From: JANLSO01 sp031362405 | GTDB lineage: Bacteria > Actinomycetota > Thermoleophilia > Miltoncostaeales > Miltoncostaeaceae | Reading direction: 5' to 3' | DNA length: 60,255 bases | Assembly (NCBI GenBank): GCA_031362405.1 | Contig: JANLSO010000074.1 | Span: forward strand, 1-60,255 | Shown: positions 50,904 through 59,159 of the stretch, piece by piece | Layout of the letters: each line of letters opens with the position of its first letter | Numbering within the stretch: position 1 is the first letter of the stretch | Notes under the pieces: generated by a model | Seen by the model: the letters and a program-made list of their open reading frames with translations, nothing else | What the model was told of the DNA's origin: nothing | Databases searched by the model: none | Program-made: the position numbers and the translations under genes

Positions 50904-51728
50904 ATGCTGATCGCGACGACCTTTGCGCTGACCGCCGCCGTCTTGCATGCGGTTTGGAACCTTCTGGCCAAGCGCGCCGCCGACCCGTTTCTCGCCCTTT
51001 GGGGGCAGTTTGCCTGCGCCGGTCTTATCGGGCTGGTCGGGCTCGCAATCACCGGCGGCCCCGGCGCCGAGGCGTGGCCCTACGCCGTCCTGGGTGGTGT
51101 CATCCACATCCCGTATCTCGCGGCCCTCGCACACGCTTACCACCACGGCGACTTCTCGTTGGCCTACCCTATCGCCCGCGGCGGCGGTGCTCTCATCGCG
51201 GCCGCCGGAGGTGTTCTGCTTCTGGGCGACGATCTCAACGCCGTGGCGATCGCCGCCATCGTGATCGTCGCCGGAGGCCTCGCGCTGCTGTCGTGGGGGG
51301 CGCAGGGCAAACAGGTCTGGCTCGCGCTGTTTGTCGCCGCCACGATCGGGGCGTACACGGTGACCGACAGCCACGGCGCCCGGATCACCGACGTCGTCGC
51401 GTACTCGGCGGCCGCCTTCGCCTGTTCAGGGACGGGAATCACGATCTACGGCCTCGCTCGCGGGCGCGGATGCCAGCTGGTCGACTCGATCCCCTCGACG
51501 TGGCGCCGCTACGTGCTGACCGGAGTGGTGACGGTGCTCACCTACGGCCTTGTGCTTGCCGCGGTTCGCCACGCGCCGGTTGGCTACGTCGCCGCGCTGC
51601 GCGAATCAAGCGTGGTTCTGGCGGCGATCGTCGGCTGGCGGTTCCTGGGCGAGGCGCATGGAGGTCGGCGCCTTGTCGCCTCGGCGATCGTGGTTGCCGG
51701 GCTCGTGCTTCTCATCCTCGCCCGGTGA
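50904..51728 (+). CDS. EamA/DMT-family transporter
   Basis: 274 residues, ten hydrophobic helices in two EamA repeats: the first starts FALTAAVLHAVWNLLAKRAA and the second reads FVAATIGAYTVTDSHGARI. HAVWN in helix 1 and the characteristic YVAALRESSVVLAAIVGW near the end are usual for this group of metabolite exporters. Substrate unknown. The ATG at 50904 is 20 bp from the divergent kinase relic, which suggests the two once shared regulation. Confidence 0.85.
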   Translation: MLIATTFALTAAVLHAVWNLLAKRAADPFLALWGQFACAGLIGLVGLAITGGPGAEAWPYAVLGGVIHIPYLAALAHAYHHGDFSLAYPIARGGGALIAAAGGVLLLGDDLNAVAIAAIVIVAGGLALLSWGAQGKQVWLALFVAATIGAYTVTDSHGARITDVVAYSAAAFACSGTGITIYGLARGRGCQLVDSIPSTWRRYVLTGVVTVLTYGLVLAAVRHAPVGYVAALRESSVVLAAIVGWRFLGEAHGGRRLVASAIVVAGLVLLILAR

Positions 51729-51744
51729 CCGCGGGTCGACGGCA

Positions 51745-52731
51745 TCACCGTCGAGCGATCGCCAGGCTGAGCAGCGTCGGGCTCACCGTCAGGCCGGGCG
51801 CCGGCCCGCCGAGCAGCTGATAGACGCGCCCCCGGAGGCCTGCGACACCCACGCCGTGGCGCGGTTGCGGGCTCGCTGCCATCGAGCGCCAGCGTCGATG
51901 CGGTGGGTCATAGGCCTCCACCTGCGGCTGGGTGCGATTGCCGGTGGTCTCGCCGCCGAGGCTCACCACCTGACCCGAGACGGCGGCCGCGCCCGTTCCC
52001 CCACGCGCGCTGGACATCGATGGCAAGCGGTACCAGCGACGGCGCCGAGGGTCGTACGCCTCGGCCGCGCGAAGGTTGCTGTCGAGGCCGGCGGTCCGCC
52101 CACCAAGGACGTACAGCCGACCGTCGAGCGCGGCGACGCCGAGGTGCTCGCGTGGGGTGGGAACGCCCGCGAAGCTCCGCCATCGCTGCACGCGGGTATC
52201 GAGCACGAAGGACCGGCGCGCAAGATCGCCGCTTGCGCGACGCACGCCCGCCACGACGTAGAGCCGACCGTCGATGAACGCAGCGCCACCGGCCGCCCTC
52301 GGCGCGGGCATCTGCGGGAGCTCGCGCCAGCGCCCCTCCGGGCCCAGCCGGAAGGCCCGTCGGGTAGGGCTCGAAAGGCCGGAACGTCCGGCGTATCCGC
52401 CTGCGACGTAGAGGAAGCGGCCGGCGCCGGCGGCCATCGCGTGGTTGACGGCGATTGGTAGGTCAGGCAGGCGCAGCCACCGTTCGGTGCGCGGGTCGAA
52501 CGCGTCGACCCGTGGGCTCGACGCTCCGTCGGCCGTGAATCCCCCGACGACCGCGATGCGGCTCGAGACGGTCGCCGCGGCGACCTCCGACCGTGCCTCG
52601 GGGGCATCGGGGAGAGCCTGCCACTCAGAAGCCGACGCGGAGCCTACGCCGACACTCGTCGCGGCGAGGGCCGCTGCTGCCATGCGGCCTACCTCACGAA
52701 GGCCACGCCGAGAGGACGTTCGGATCGCCAT
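51745..52731 (-). CDS. Secreted Kelch-repeat beta-propeller protein
   Basis: 328 residues: an N-terminal signal of twin-arginine-like character (RRGLREVGRMAAAALAATSV) and five or six Kelch units, each with a GG pair and a spaced Tyr/Trp, such as IAVVGGFTADGASSPRVDAF, FLYVAGGYAGRS, LYVLGGRTAGLDSNLRAAEA and VVSLGGETTGNRTQ. The blades are typical of secreted or periplasmic scaffolds. It is divergent from the alcohol dehydrogenase gene across 149 bp and convergent with the transporter gene. Role unknown. Confidence 0.85.
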   Translation of the reverse strand: MAIRTSSRRGLREVGRMAAAALAATSVGVGSASASEWQALPDAPEARSEVAAATVSSRIAVVGGFTADGASSPRVDAFDPRTERWLRLPDLPIAVNHAMAAGAGRFLYVAGGYAGRSGLSSPTRRAFRLGPEGRWRELPQMPAPRAAGGAAFIDGRLYVVAGVRRASGDLARRSFVLDTRVQRWRSFAGVPTPREHLGVAALDGRLYVLGGRTAGLDSNLRAAEAYDPRRRRWYRLPSMSSARGGTGAAAVSGQVVSLGGETTGNRTQPQVEAYDPPHRRWRSMAASPQPRHGVGVAGLRGRVYQLLGGPAPGLTVSPTLLSLAIARR

Positions 52732-52834
52732 CTGATGACAATCTCATATTGCCGAGGCGGTTCACGCGGTTCCCCGCGAAAGCTGCGTCGCGAAGCGCGG
52801 TCGCGCTGCCGGGACGACGGATGGCAACCCCCAA

Positions 52835-52840
52835 TAGACT
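52835..52840 (+). promoter_or_regulatory. Possible -10 element of the alcohol dehydrogenase promoter
   Basis: TAGACT lies 40 bp before the ATG at 52881 and has a T-A-n-n-n-T -10 pattern. A clear -35 is not seen. The sequence between it and the gene holds AAGGGAG, a good ribosome site 10 bp before the start. Confidence 0.3.
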
Positions 52841-52880
52841 CCCCCGGGACGCGCAAGCAGACGAAGGGAGCCCTCGGGCA

Positions 52881-53987
52881 ATGAGGATCCGTGCGGCAGT
52901 ACTGGAGGAGTTCGGCAAGCCCTTGGTGATCGACGAGGTGGATCTGGTCGAGCCCGGCCCGGGCGAGGTGCTGGTGCGTTTGGTGTCGTGCGGGATCTGC
53001 CACACCGACGCCTATACGGCAAGCGGGGTCGACCCCACCGGCTATGCCCCGTGCGTTCTGGGCCACGACGGCGCCGGAGTGGTGGAGACGGTGGGCCACG
53101 GTGTCTCGATGGTGCGCCCGGGCGACCATGTGGTGACGCTGTTCGCACCTGAATGCGGCGACTGTCTGCACTGCCGCAGCCCGCACACCAACCGGTGCAT
53201 CACGATCCGCGACGAGCAGAACCGCGGGTATCTGCCCGACGGCACGACCCGTCTTTTTCGCGGCGGTGAGCCGCTGCAGCACTTCATGGGGTGCTCGACG
53301 TTCGCCGAATACACCGTCATGCCACAGATCGCGCTGGCGGTGGTGAGCCCGGATGCTCCGCTCGACGGCTGCGCGCCGTTTGCGTGCGGGCTTTCCACCG
53401 GTATCGGGGCCGCCCTCTACACGGCCGACGTCCGCCGAGGCTCCACGGCGGCGGTGTTCGGCTGCGGGCTCGTCGGCCTCGGCGCGATCATCGGGGCCAA
53501 GCTGGCTGGCGCCGAGCGGATCATCGCCCTCGACCTTTCGGAGGACCGCCTCACAGAGGCCCGTCGACACGGAGCCACCGACACCCGCGTCGCCGACGCG
53601 GACACGGTGCAGTGGATCCGCGACCAGACCGGCGGCTACGGGGCCGACTACACCTTTGAGGCCACCGGCAACGTGAACGTGATGGGGCAGGCCGTGGAGG
53701 CGGCCCGCGAGGCCTGGGGCCTGGCGACCCTCTGCGGCGTGGCCGGACGGGGAGACCTGCTGGAGATCATCCCGCGCTTTCTCATCACCGGGCGGCGCGT
53801 CACCGGTTCGTCGTTCGGTGGGGTGAAGGGCCGCAGCCAGCTGCCCGGATTGGTCGACCGCTGGCTCGCCGGGGAGTTTGATGCGATGGCGCTCATCTCG
53901 CATCGTCTGACGCTGGATCAGGTCAACCAGGGCTTCGAGCTGATGGATGCCCAGAACGGAATCAGGAGCGTTATCCAGTTCTCATGA
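52881..53987 (+). CDS. Class III-type zinc alcohol dehydrogenase (S-(hydroxymethyl)thiol / formaldehyde dehydrogenase)
   Basis: 368 residues. The catalytic zinc site is CGICHTDAYT (Cys40), then VLGHDGAGVVE with the next ligand; structural-zinc cysteines lie in PECGDCLHCRSPHTNRC (about 90-107); NAD binding is in FGCGLVGLGAIIGAKLAGA. The chain follows the human class III enzyme (DAYTASGVDP, DEQNRGYLPDGT, GCSTFAEYTV, GNVNVMGQAVEAA), not the zinc-poor ADH group. In this lineage the thiol is most likely mycothiol, so formaldehyde detoxification is the best guess. It overlaps the MBL gene by 4 bp. Confidence 0.88.
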   Translation: MRIRAAVLEEFGKPLVIDEVDLVEPGPGEVLVRLVSCGICHTDAYTASGVDPTGYAPCVLGHDGAGVVETVGHGVSMVRPGDHVVTLFAPECGDCLHCRSPHTNRCITIRDEQNRGYLPDGTTRLFRGGEPLQHFMGCSTFAEYTVMPQIALAVVSPDAPLDGCAPFACGLSTGIGAALYTADVRRGSTAAVFGCGLVGLGAIIGAKLAGAERIIALDLSEDRLTEARRHGATDTRVADADTVQWIRDQTGGYGADYTFEATGNVNVMGQAVEAAREAWGLATLCGVAGRGDLLEIIPRFLITGRRVTGSSFGGVKGRSQLPGLVDRWLAGEFDAMALISHRLTLDQVNQGFELMDAQNGIRSVIQFS

Positions 53988-54733
53988 TCATCGACCGCGT
54001 GGAAGACAAGAAATACCTCGCAAATGCCTACCTGGTGGCCGAGGGCCCGGGTGGATCGGGTGTGCTCATTGACGGCAACGGGGTGGTCGAGCCGCTGCTC
54101 GAGCGGATCGAGCGTGAGCGCATCACCATCAGCCACATCCTCCTGACCCACCATCACGAAGATCACGTGCTCTCGAACGACCGCTACCGGGAGCGGTTTC
54201 CGGGCGTGCCATTCGTCGGGCACCAGGGAACCGCCGACGTTCTCGGCGAGGGATCGCTCGATATCGTGATCGCCGACGGAGATCTCGTTCGCTCAGGCTC
54301 CCTGGAGTTTCGCGCGATTGACACGCCCGGCCATTCGCAGGGCCACTTCGCCTACCTGGTCGACGACGACTGCTTCACGGCCGACGTGCTTTTCTACCGC
54401 ACGCTCGGGGGGCACGCTCGACCCGGGGGCGATTTCCCGCAGCTCAAGCACAGCACGATGCAGGTACTGATGGCGCTGCCGCACCACATTCGCGTGCACC
54501 CCGGCCACCGAGAAGCCACCACCATCGGCGACGAGTGGGAGCACAATCTGTTCATCCGCCTCTGGCGCGGACTGGATCCGGAGGGCGACGAGACCGTCAC
54601 CGTCAAAGACATGGGTGGGGGTCGGCTGCTGGTGATGGCGCCCGACTACGACGGGGGCACGAAGGGGCTGGTGCGCTTCCCTGACGGAACCGAAGGCATC
54701 TACTTCGGGTCGCGCATCACCAGGACCCCGTAG
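53984..54733 (+). CDS. MBL-fold hydrolase paired with the formaldehyde dehydrogenase
   Basis: 249 residues. The metal motif HHHEDH (residues 56-61), GHSQGHFAYLVDDDCFTADV and VHPGHREATTIGDEWEHN contain all His and Asp ligands, so it should be an active metallohydrolase. The pairing with a thiol-dependent ADH recalls mycobacterial mscR and its MBL neighbour. A role as S-formyl-thiol hydrolase or glyoxalase II-like enzyme is inferred. The start overlaps the ADH stop (ATGA). Confidence 0.88.
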   Translation: MIIDRVEDKKYLANAYLVAEGPGGSGVLIDGNGVVEPLLERIERERITISHILLTHHHEDHVLSNDRYRERFPGVPFVGHQGTADVLGEGSLDIVIADGDLVRSGSLEFRAIDTPGHSQGHFAYLVDDDCFTADVLFYRTLGGHARPGGDFPQLKHSTMQVLMALPHHIRVHPGHREATTIGDEWEHNLFIRLWRGLDPEGDETVTVKDMGGGRLLVMAPDYDGGTKGLVRFPDGTEGIYFGSRITRTP

Positions 54734-54763
54734 CGGGGCGGCTGCAGCACTCCCTCACGGCCG

Positions 54764-55369
54764 CTACGCGCCCGGCGCCGTCAAACCCCTGCGCAGCGCG
54801 CCGCGTTTCCAGACGAAGTCGATCATCCCGGGCCGCCAGAAGATCCGCGCGTCCATGAATCCGCCGCCGTGGACAAAGGCGATGTCGATGATGTGCTCGG
54901 CCGCCACCGAGATCGGGATCTCGGTGCGCAGCGCGCCGATGTCGATGACGACGACTCCGGTCAGGCCCGAGAAGGGCCAGGTCTGGACCGTCAGGCTGAC
55001 CAGCCGCGCGCCGTGGCCGACGCCTTCGAAGTTCAGGTTGATGCCCGACATGAACTCCGTCGGGAACGTCGCCGGCAGACGCCACCAAACCTGGTCGCTA
55101 CCCGGCCCCGCGCCCCACAATCCCTCGAACGCATCCACCCACGCCTTCGGGTTCGCCTGGTACGGCGCCTGCGGTGAGAGGCGGTGCGACGCTGTGCCGA
55201 AGATCGACGCCGTCGCGCCGTAGCCGAGCTGGCGGATGCGGCTGGCCCGCGTGGACGTGCTGAGAGTGCCGGGGACGGGGAAGGAGTTCACCTGCCCGCT
55301 CGCCGGGTCGGCCACGTCGTGGATCCGCTGCCCTGGCCCGTCGGGTCGAACCACCCCAGCCGTGCTCAT
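54764..55369 (-). CDS. Protein of unknown function, 201 aa
   Basis: Starts at the ATG at 55369, with GGAGG 6 bp upstream. A proline- and glycine-rich N-terminus (MSTAGVVRPDGPGQRIHDVA) is followed by a beta-rich region with several Trp (DQVWWRLPATFPTEFMSG, RIFWRPGMIDFVWKRGALRR). No signal peptide or membrane segment. I do not recognise a family. It is convergent with the ADH/MBL pair and stands just before the tRNA-like fragment. Confidence 0.6.
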   Translation of the reverse strand: MSTAGVVRPDGPGQRIHDVADPASGQVNSFPVPGTLSTSTRASRIRQLGYGATASIFGTASHRLSPQAPYQANPKAWVDAFEGLWGAGPGSDQVWWRLPATFPTEFMSGINLNFEGVGHGARLVSLTVQTWPFSGLTGVVVIDIGALRTEIPISVAAEHIIDIAFVHGGGFMDARIFWRPGMIDFVWKRGALRRGLTAPGA

Positions 55370-55412
55370 CGGCTCCTCCTCGTCGCGGGGTGCCGATGAT
55401 ACTGCGGGTCGT

Positions 55413-55456
55413 TCCCGACCCGGCAAGAATCGAACGTGCGACATCAGGTTTAGGGA
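55413..55456 (-). other. tRNA-like 3' fragment, possible attachment site
   Basis: On the minus strand CCCTAAACCTGATGTCGCAC is followed by GTTCGATTCTTGC and CGGGTCG. This matches the 3' half of a tRNA: anticodon-loop-like CCTAAA, a TTCGATT T-loop with four of five stem pairs, and an acceptor end. It resembles tRNA-Arg(CCU). The D arm and 5' half are not present, so it is not a functional tRNA. A 3' tRNA remnant at the border of a region with a conjugative relic fits an attachment (att) scar. The identity rests on memory of tRNA sequences. Confidence 0.4.
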
Positions 55457-55582
55457 TTCTCCAGGACCATTCACGGGTCTCGCCTGGCCTCCCAAAATTC
55501 CTGCTGGAGCGCACGTGTTCCCATCCCCCCAGCCGGTCCGTGTGTCGAATCGCGACGGCCGGTGGATCACGGAGTTCATGCG

Positions 55583-56068
55583 TCACGATGGGCGCAGGTG
55601 CTCGATCGTGACGCGGTGCTGCTCGGTCAACCGCTGGGTGATCAACGAGCGGTGGCAGGCCTCCGGGTCGCGCTCGACACACAACAGTGCTGCGGTCCCG
55701 CTGCTGGCCAGCGCCGAGACGATCGAGGTGAGGTCGGCGCGGTCGAGGATCTCGGTGGTGTAGCGGCGGGTGTACTCGGCGGCGAGTTCGCGCCGCGAGC
55801 GCTTGCCGACCCCTTGGCGGTGATCCTCGGCGTACTGGAGGTGGCGTAGCTCGGTGGTTGGGGCGAGCTCAGGGTGGTGCTGGTAGGCGATCCTGGCATG
55901 GGCGAGGGCGGCCTGCAGCCGGCCCGAGTTCGCCCAGGCGTACTCGGGTCCGCGGACACCGCGGCGCTGACGTACGTCGAGCAGCACGCGGACGTTCGCC
56001 TGCTGTAGTCGTTGCAGGAAGGACTCCCCGTCGAAGCCGTAGACGCCGATTGTCACCATCCGAGGCAT
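55583..56068 (-). CDS. DUF488 family protein
   Basis: 161 residues (or 158 from MVTIGVYG at 56059). It shows the DUF488 pattern: IGVYGFDGESFLQRL near the start, LLDVRQRRGVRGPEYAW, and the C-terminal signature SGTAALLCVERDPEACHRSL with Cys and His. Family members are of unknown function and often travel with mobile elements. A degenerate copy in the same orientation lies at 59160-59527. It lies 22 bp after the RidA-like gene on the same strand. Confidence 0.85.
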   Translation of the reverse strand: MPRMVTIGVYGFDGESFLQRLQQANVRVLLDVRQRRGVRGPEYAWANSGRLQAALAHARIAYQHHPELAPTTELRHLQYAEDHRQGVGKRSRRELAAEYTRRYTTEILDRADLTSIVSALASSGTAALLCVERDPEACHRSLITQRLTEQHRVTIEHLRPS

Positions 56069-56090
56069 TGGGGATCCCCGACCTGTCTGC

Positions 56091-56492
56091 TCAGGGTCGG
56101 GCGGCGACGGCTTCGACTTCGAACAGGATGTCGGGCTTCGCCAGGCCGGCGACCCCGATCACGGTTTGCGTGGGAGGAGTGTCGCCGCAGCCTCCCCGCA
56201 CGGCCTGGGCGATCGCCCCGAGCTTGTCGAAGTCGAGGTTCACCACATACGTCCTGAGCTGGACGACATGGCTGAGGTCGAGTCCGTGGGCGGCGAGGGC
56301 GACGCCCAGGTTGCGGAACGCGTGCTGCACCTGCTCGGTGAAGTCGGTCGAGACGACCGCGCCGTCGGTGCTCGATCCGTACTGACCGGCGACGAGCACC
56401 AGCTCGGTGCCAGCCGGGATGGTGGCGGTGTGGCTGTAGCCGAACGGGACCGGATCGTGCAGCCCGTCGGGATTAAGGATGGTGTGTGACAT
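56091..56492 (-). CDS. RidA-family (YjgF/UK114) protein
   Basis: 133 residues. LVLVAGQYGSSTDGAVV and LSHVVQLRTYVVNLDFD, then PTQTVIGVAGLAKPDILFEV, are the RidA trimer pattern; the usual catalytic Arg is conserved in QLRTYVVN. RidA enzymes hydrolyse reactive enamine/imine intermediates from amino-acid metabolism, but subgroups differ and this one is divergent. The ATG at 56492 lies 14 bp after an AGGAAAG. It sits inside the accessory region between DUF488 and the relaxase relic. Confidence 0.88.
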   Translation of the reverse strand: MSHTILNPDGLHDPVPFGYSHTATIPAGTELVLVAGQYGSSTDGAVVSTDFTEQVQHAFRNLGVALAAHGLDLSHVVQLRTYVVNLDFDKLGAIAQAVRGGCGDTPPTQTVIGVAGLAKPDILFEVEAVAARP

Positions 56493-56601
56493 GTTGGGTC
56501 ACTTTCCTGGTGGGGTGGGCGGCGGCCGACTGCCGCAAGCGCCCTATGTGCTGGTTGTGAGCGCGAAGGCGAGCTGCGCGAGAACGACGTCGCGGTAGTC
56601 C

Positions 56602-57877
56602 GTGTCCTGCGGTGCGAGGTGGGTGGACCACGCACTTTGCGCACGCGCGCACACCCTCACCCGCGAGCAAACAAACGTCGCGCACGCGGTCGCGGCAAGC
56701 CCTGACCGCATCACGTGCGTCGTCGGCGCCGCCGGCACGGGAAAGACGACCGCCATCGCGGTGGGTGCGCGCGCGTTGGAGGATGCGGGCCTCGTGGTCG
56801 TCGGTGCCGCCCCGTCCGCTCAGGCGGCGCGCACCCTCGCTGCGAGCGCCGACATCCACGCTCACACGTTGCACGCGTTGCTCGCGGACCCACGCGGAAT
56901 CGCACCCGGATCCGTCGTCGTGGTCGACGAGGGGTCGATGGGCGACACACGCACCCTGTCCGCGCTCATCCAGAAAGCCGAGGAGCGTGACGCGCGGCTC
57001 GTGCTGATCGGCGATACCGCCCAACTCCCGGGCGGTCGGGCCGAATGGACTGTTCGCTGAGATCGTCAAGCGTGAGGGCGCCGTGCGACTGGAAGACAAC
57101 CGCCGTCAGCAGCACCAGTGGGAGCGCGACGCCCTCGCGAACATCCGAGGCGGACGACCAGAACCGGCGCTGTCTGCGTACGCCGAGCACGGGCGAATCC
57201 ACACGGGCGAGACGCGAGAGGCGACGCGCGCGAACCTCGTGGACGACTGGTGGGACGCCGCCCAGCGAATCGGAGTGGATGAAGCGGTGATGCTCGCCCA
57301 CCGCCGCGCGGATGTCGCGGCCCTCAACGAGGCCGCCCGTCACCTGGCTCGCGAGGCCGGATGTCTCACCGGCCCCAACGTGTCCGTGGGTAGACGCGAG
57401 TACGCCGTCGGCGATCGCATCGTGTGCCGCAAGAACGATCCAGCCGAGGGGCTCGTCAACGGCACCCGCGCGACGATCACCCTGATCGACGACCACTCAC
57501 TCCACGCGCGCACCGATGACGACCAACCGCTCGTCATCGCACGAAAGTACGCCGAGAAGCATCTTGACCACGCGTACGCCCTCACCGTGCACGCCGCCCA
57601 AGGGTCCACGGTTGAAGAGGCGTTCCTTCTGGCTCCCGAGGCCGCGAAGACCGCCGAACTCGGGTACGTCGCCCTCTCGCGGGCCCGCGAGGCGACCCAC
57701 CTCTACGTCACCGAGGGACCGCCGTCGCGCGACCTCGGTGCGCTGGAGCCCTCGCATCGCGGCAAGGGGCTTGACGCACTGGCCGACGCCCTCAGTCGAG
57801 CTGCCGCCGAGCCGCTCGCTCGCGAACAGATTGCGCCGAAGGCGGTGGAGATCGAGATGGAAATCGACCTTCTCTAG
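56602..57877 (+). pseudogene. TraA/MobF-type conjugative relaxase-helicase, C-terminal part only, frameshifted
   Basis: The first frame gives LTREQTNVAHAVAASPDRIT, the Walker A GAAGTGKTTAI, GSVVVVDEGSMGD and LVLIGDTAQLP, the RecD-like helicase of TraA. At about 57029-57031 a run of Gs has one base too many; removing it restores QLPAVGPNGLFAEIVKREGA and joins the second frame. That continues VRLEDNRRQQ...GDRIVCRKNDP...ALTVHAAQGSTVEEAFLL...GYVALSRAREATHLYV to a stop at 57877. The N-terminal relaxase (TrwC) domain that cuts oriT is missing. It is thus a truncated and broken relic of a conjugative element. Confidence 0.8.
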
Positions 57878-57973
57878 CTCTCCCGAACGTCGCTGCGCGT
57901 TCGCTATTGCCCGGGTGCTTTCGCTCTTGTCCTCGCACTTCTTGATCGAGTTCGTTCCTCGGCTTCCGGCGAA

Positions 57974-58012
57974 AAGTGTGCGGTTTGGTTGTTTTCGCGC
58001 TGGCGCACACTT
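57974..58012. promoter_or_regulatory. 9-bp inverted repeat with a T-rich loop before the toxin-like gene
   Basis: AAGTGTGCG and CGCACACTT pair over 9 bp with 21 bp between (GTTTGGTTGTTTT then CGCGCTGG). The span 57878-58103 is about 225 bp, less GC-rich than its surroundings, and holds this repeat. It could be an operator of the TA pair starting at 58104 or a terminator for the relic before it. I see no gene in this span. Confidence 0.35.
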
Positions 58013-58103
58013 CTGCCGAGAGTGCGCTGCTCGCAAGCACGCCAGTGATCGACGCCGACGTGGAAGGAACCTCGACGGGGGGGTTTTGTAGTACGATTCC
58101 TTC

Positions 58104-58340
58104 GTGGACGTCCACCCGTCGGCGCGCAAACACGGAATCGCCGACGACGAGATCGAGCACCCGATGACTCACGCCATGGTGATCGAAGACCAAGACGATG
58201 ACACCCGGTTGTACCTCGGCCCGTCTCGAAACGCCCAGCTGCTGGAGATCATGTCCATCGTTCGAAACGACGGATCACAGTTGGTCATCCACGCGATGGC
58301 GATGCGGGCCAAGTACCTCCGGCTGCTCCGAGGGGAGTGA
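58104..58340 (+). CDS. Putative toxin of a two-gene TA module, 78 aa
   Basis: Starts with a GTG at 58104, and a TACGAT -10 element (58092-58097) ends about 6 bp before it, so the transcript may be leaderless. The product has VHPSARKHGIADDEI at the start and LYLGPSRNAQLLEIMSI then VIHAMAMRAKYLRLL at the end. This pattern recurs in toxins encoded just before small ribbon-helix-helix antitoxins, recalling the BrnT and HigB-like order (toxin first). The family name is not certain. The GTGA overlap with the next gene supports co-translation. Confidence 0.7.
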   Translation: MDVHPSARKHGIADDEIEHPMTHAMVIEDQDDDTRLYLGPSRNAQLLEIMSIVRNDGSQLVIHAMAMRAKYLRLLRGE

Positions 58341-58342
58341 CG

Positions 58343-58621
58343 ATGGAAAAGAAGACATACGGACAGACCGCGAGCGGCGTGCCGATCACCGACGAGCTGG
58401 TGGCCACGCTCGCCGAGAAGGCAGAAGCCGGCTACAGCGTCGATGAAATGCTCGCCCGGCGGGGTGGGCGCCCGACGATCGGCTCGGCCGCAGCGAGCGT
58501 CGAGTCGGTTCGGCTCGATCCCGAGCTACGTGGCGCCCTCGCCGAAAGGGCACAGCGCGACCACGAGACCACCTCGGCCGTGATCCGAAAGGCGCTGCGC
58601 GAATACCTCGAGGTTGCCTGA
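58343..58621 (+). CDS. Ribbon-helix-helix (CopG-type) antitoxin, 92 aa
   Basis: ATG at 58343 has a good ribosome site (AGGGGAG, 5-bp spacer). A GTG at 58337 would overlap the toxin stop. Residues about 50-90 (VESVRLDPELRGALAERAQR, then TTSAVIRKALREYLEVA) form the RHH DNA-binding domain. The N-terminal part (TDELVATLAEKAEAGYSVDE) should contact the toxin. The order toxin-then-antitoxin with small overlap matches brnTA-like modules. Confidence 0.78.
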   Translation: MEKKTYGQTASGVPITDELVATLAEKAEAGYSVDEMLARRGGRPTIGSAAASVESVRLDPELRGALAERAQRDHETTSAVIRKALREYLEVA

Positions 58622-58705
58622 GAGCCTTCGCGGCGCCGTTCACCGGCCCGTCGTCCGGCCCTCAGGAGACGACCCCCCGCGGCCGAGCCTCACCCTGTCG
58701 AAGGG

Positions 58706-59038
58706 TCACGCGGAGGTGAAATGACGCGCCTGGGCATTCTGACGCCGGGGCACGACGACCACGTCGGCGTCGAGCGCGTTGGCGAGCGCCACGAAAGTCT
58801 TCAGCTCGGGATTGCCGGATGCCGTCAGCAGCCGGCGTATCGCCGCCGGGTTTTTCCCGACTGCGCGGGCGAGATCGGCCTTGGTCATACCCTGGTCGTC
58901 GCGCAACGCGTCGAGGTTGTTGACCAGATCGTCGACGATCGCGATCTCACGCTGACTCCGCTCGAAGGCCTCACGGAAGTCGGGGTCCTTGAGACGTTCG
59001 GCGAGGGAGGCCTCGGCAAAATCGGTGTCGCGTGCCGT
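58706..59038 (-). CDS. XRE/HTH antitoxin-like regulator, start codon unclear (ACG in place of ATG)
   Basis: About 110 residues. FAEASLAERLKDPDFREAFE is followed by a helix-turn-helix (MTKADLARAVGKNPAAIRRL) and a C-terminal basic/hydrophobic stretch (ELKTFVALANALDADVVVV). It fits an XRE-type antitoxin that usually pairs with a RelE/HigB-like toxin, but no toxin lies beside it. The conserved N-terminus begins at an ACG (59038), 8 bp after AAGGAG; no ATG, GTG or TTG start is available there, so either ACG is used or an ATG mutated to ACG. Convergent with the antitoxin at 58343-58621. Confidence 0.6.
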   Translation of the reverse strand, partial: TARDTDFAEASLAERLKDPDFREAFERSQREIAIVDDLVNNLDALRDDQGMTKADLARAVGKNPAAIRRLLTASGNPELKTFVALANALDADVVVVPRRQNAQARHFTSA

Positions 59039-59045
59039 TGAGGTG

Positions 59046-59077
59046 CTCCTTGAAGGGCGGTTCTGCTCTTCAAGGAG
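59046..59077 (-). promoter_or_regulatory. 10-bp perfect inverted repeat at the XRE gene start
   Basis: CTCCTTGAAG and CTTCAAGGAG are perfect arms, separated by 12 bp, directly before the XRE-like gene. The proximal arm (59046-59055) contains the ribosome site AAGGAG, so a protein bound here, or the RNA hairpin, would block translation. A TACACT -10-like element (59079-59084) lies just upstream. This fits autorepression by an antitoxin. Confidence 0.5.
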
Positions 59078-59159
59078 TGTACCATCTATGTTACGTATGG
59101 CGCTGCAACGAACGATATGGCCGCCGCGCTTCGAAAGGTGATCGCCGGCGCGCGTCACA

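Noticed and set aside
55413..55500. Functional tRNA gene
   Set aside because: The 5' half and D arm are absent or too short (about 63 nt between the acceptor-like arms). The T stem has a mismatch and the anticodon loop lacks the usual U33, so it is at most a remnant.
55390..55611. Short plus-strand ORF with PARIERATSGLGIL
   Set aside because: This peptide pattern is a known artefact of translating antisense tRNA sequence. Here it overlaps the tRNA-like fragment.
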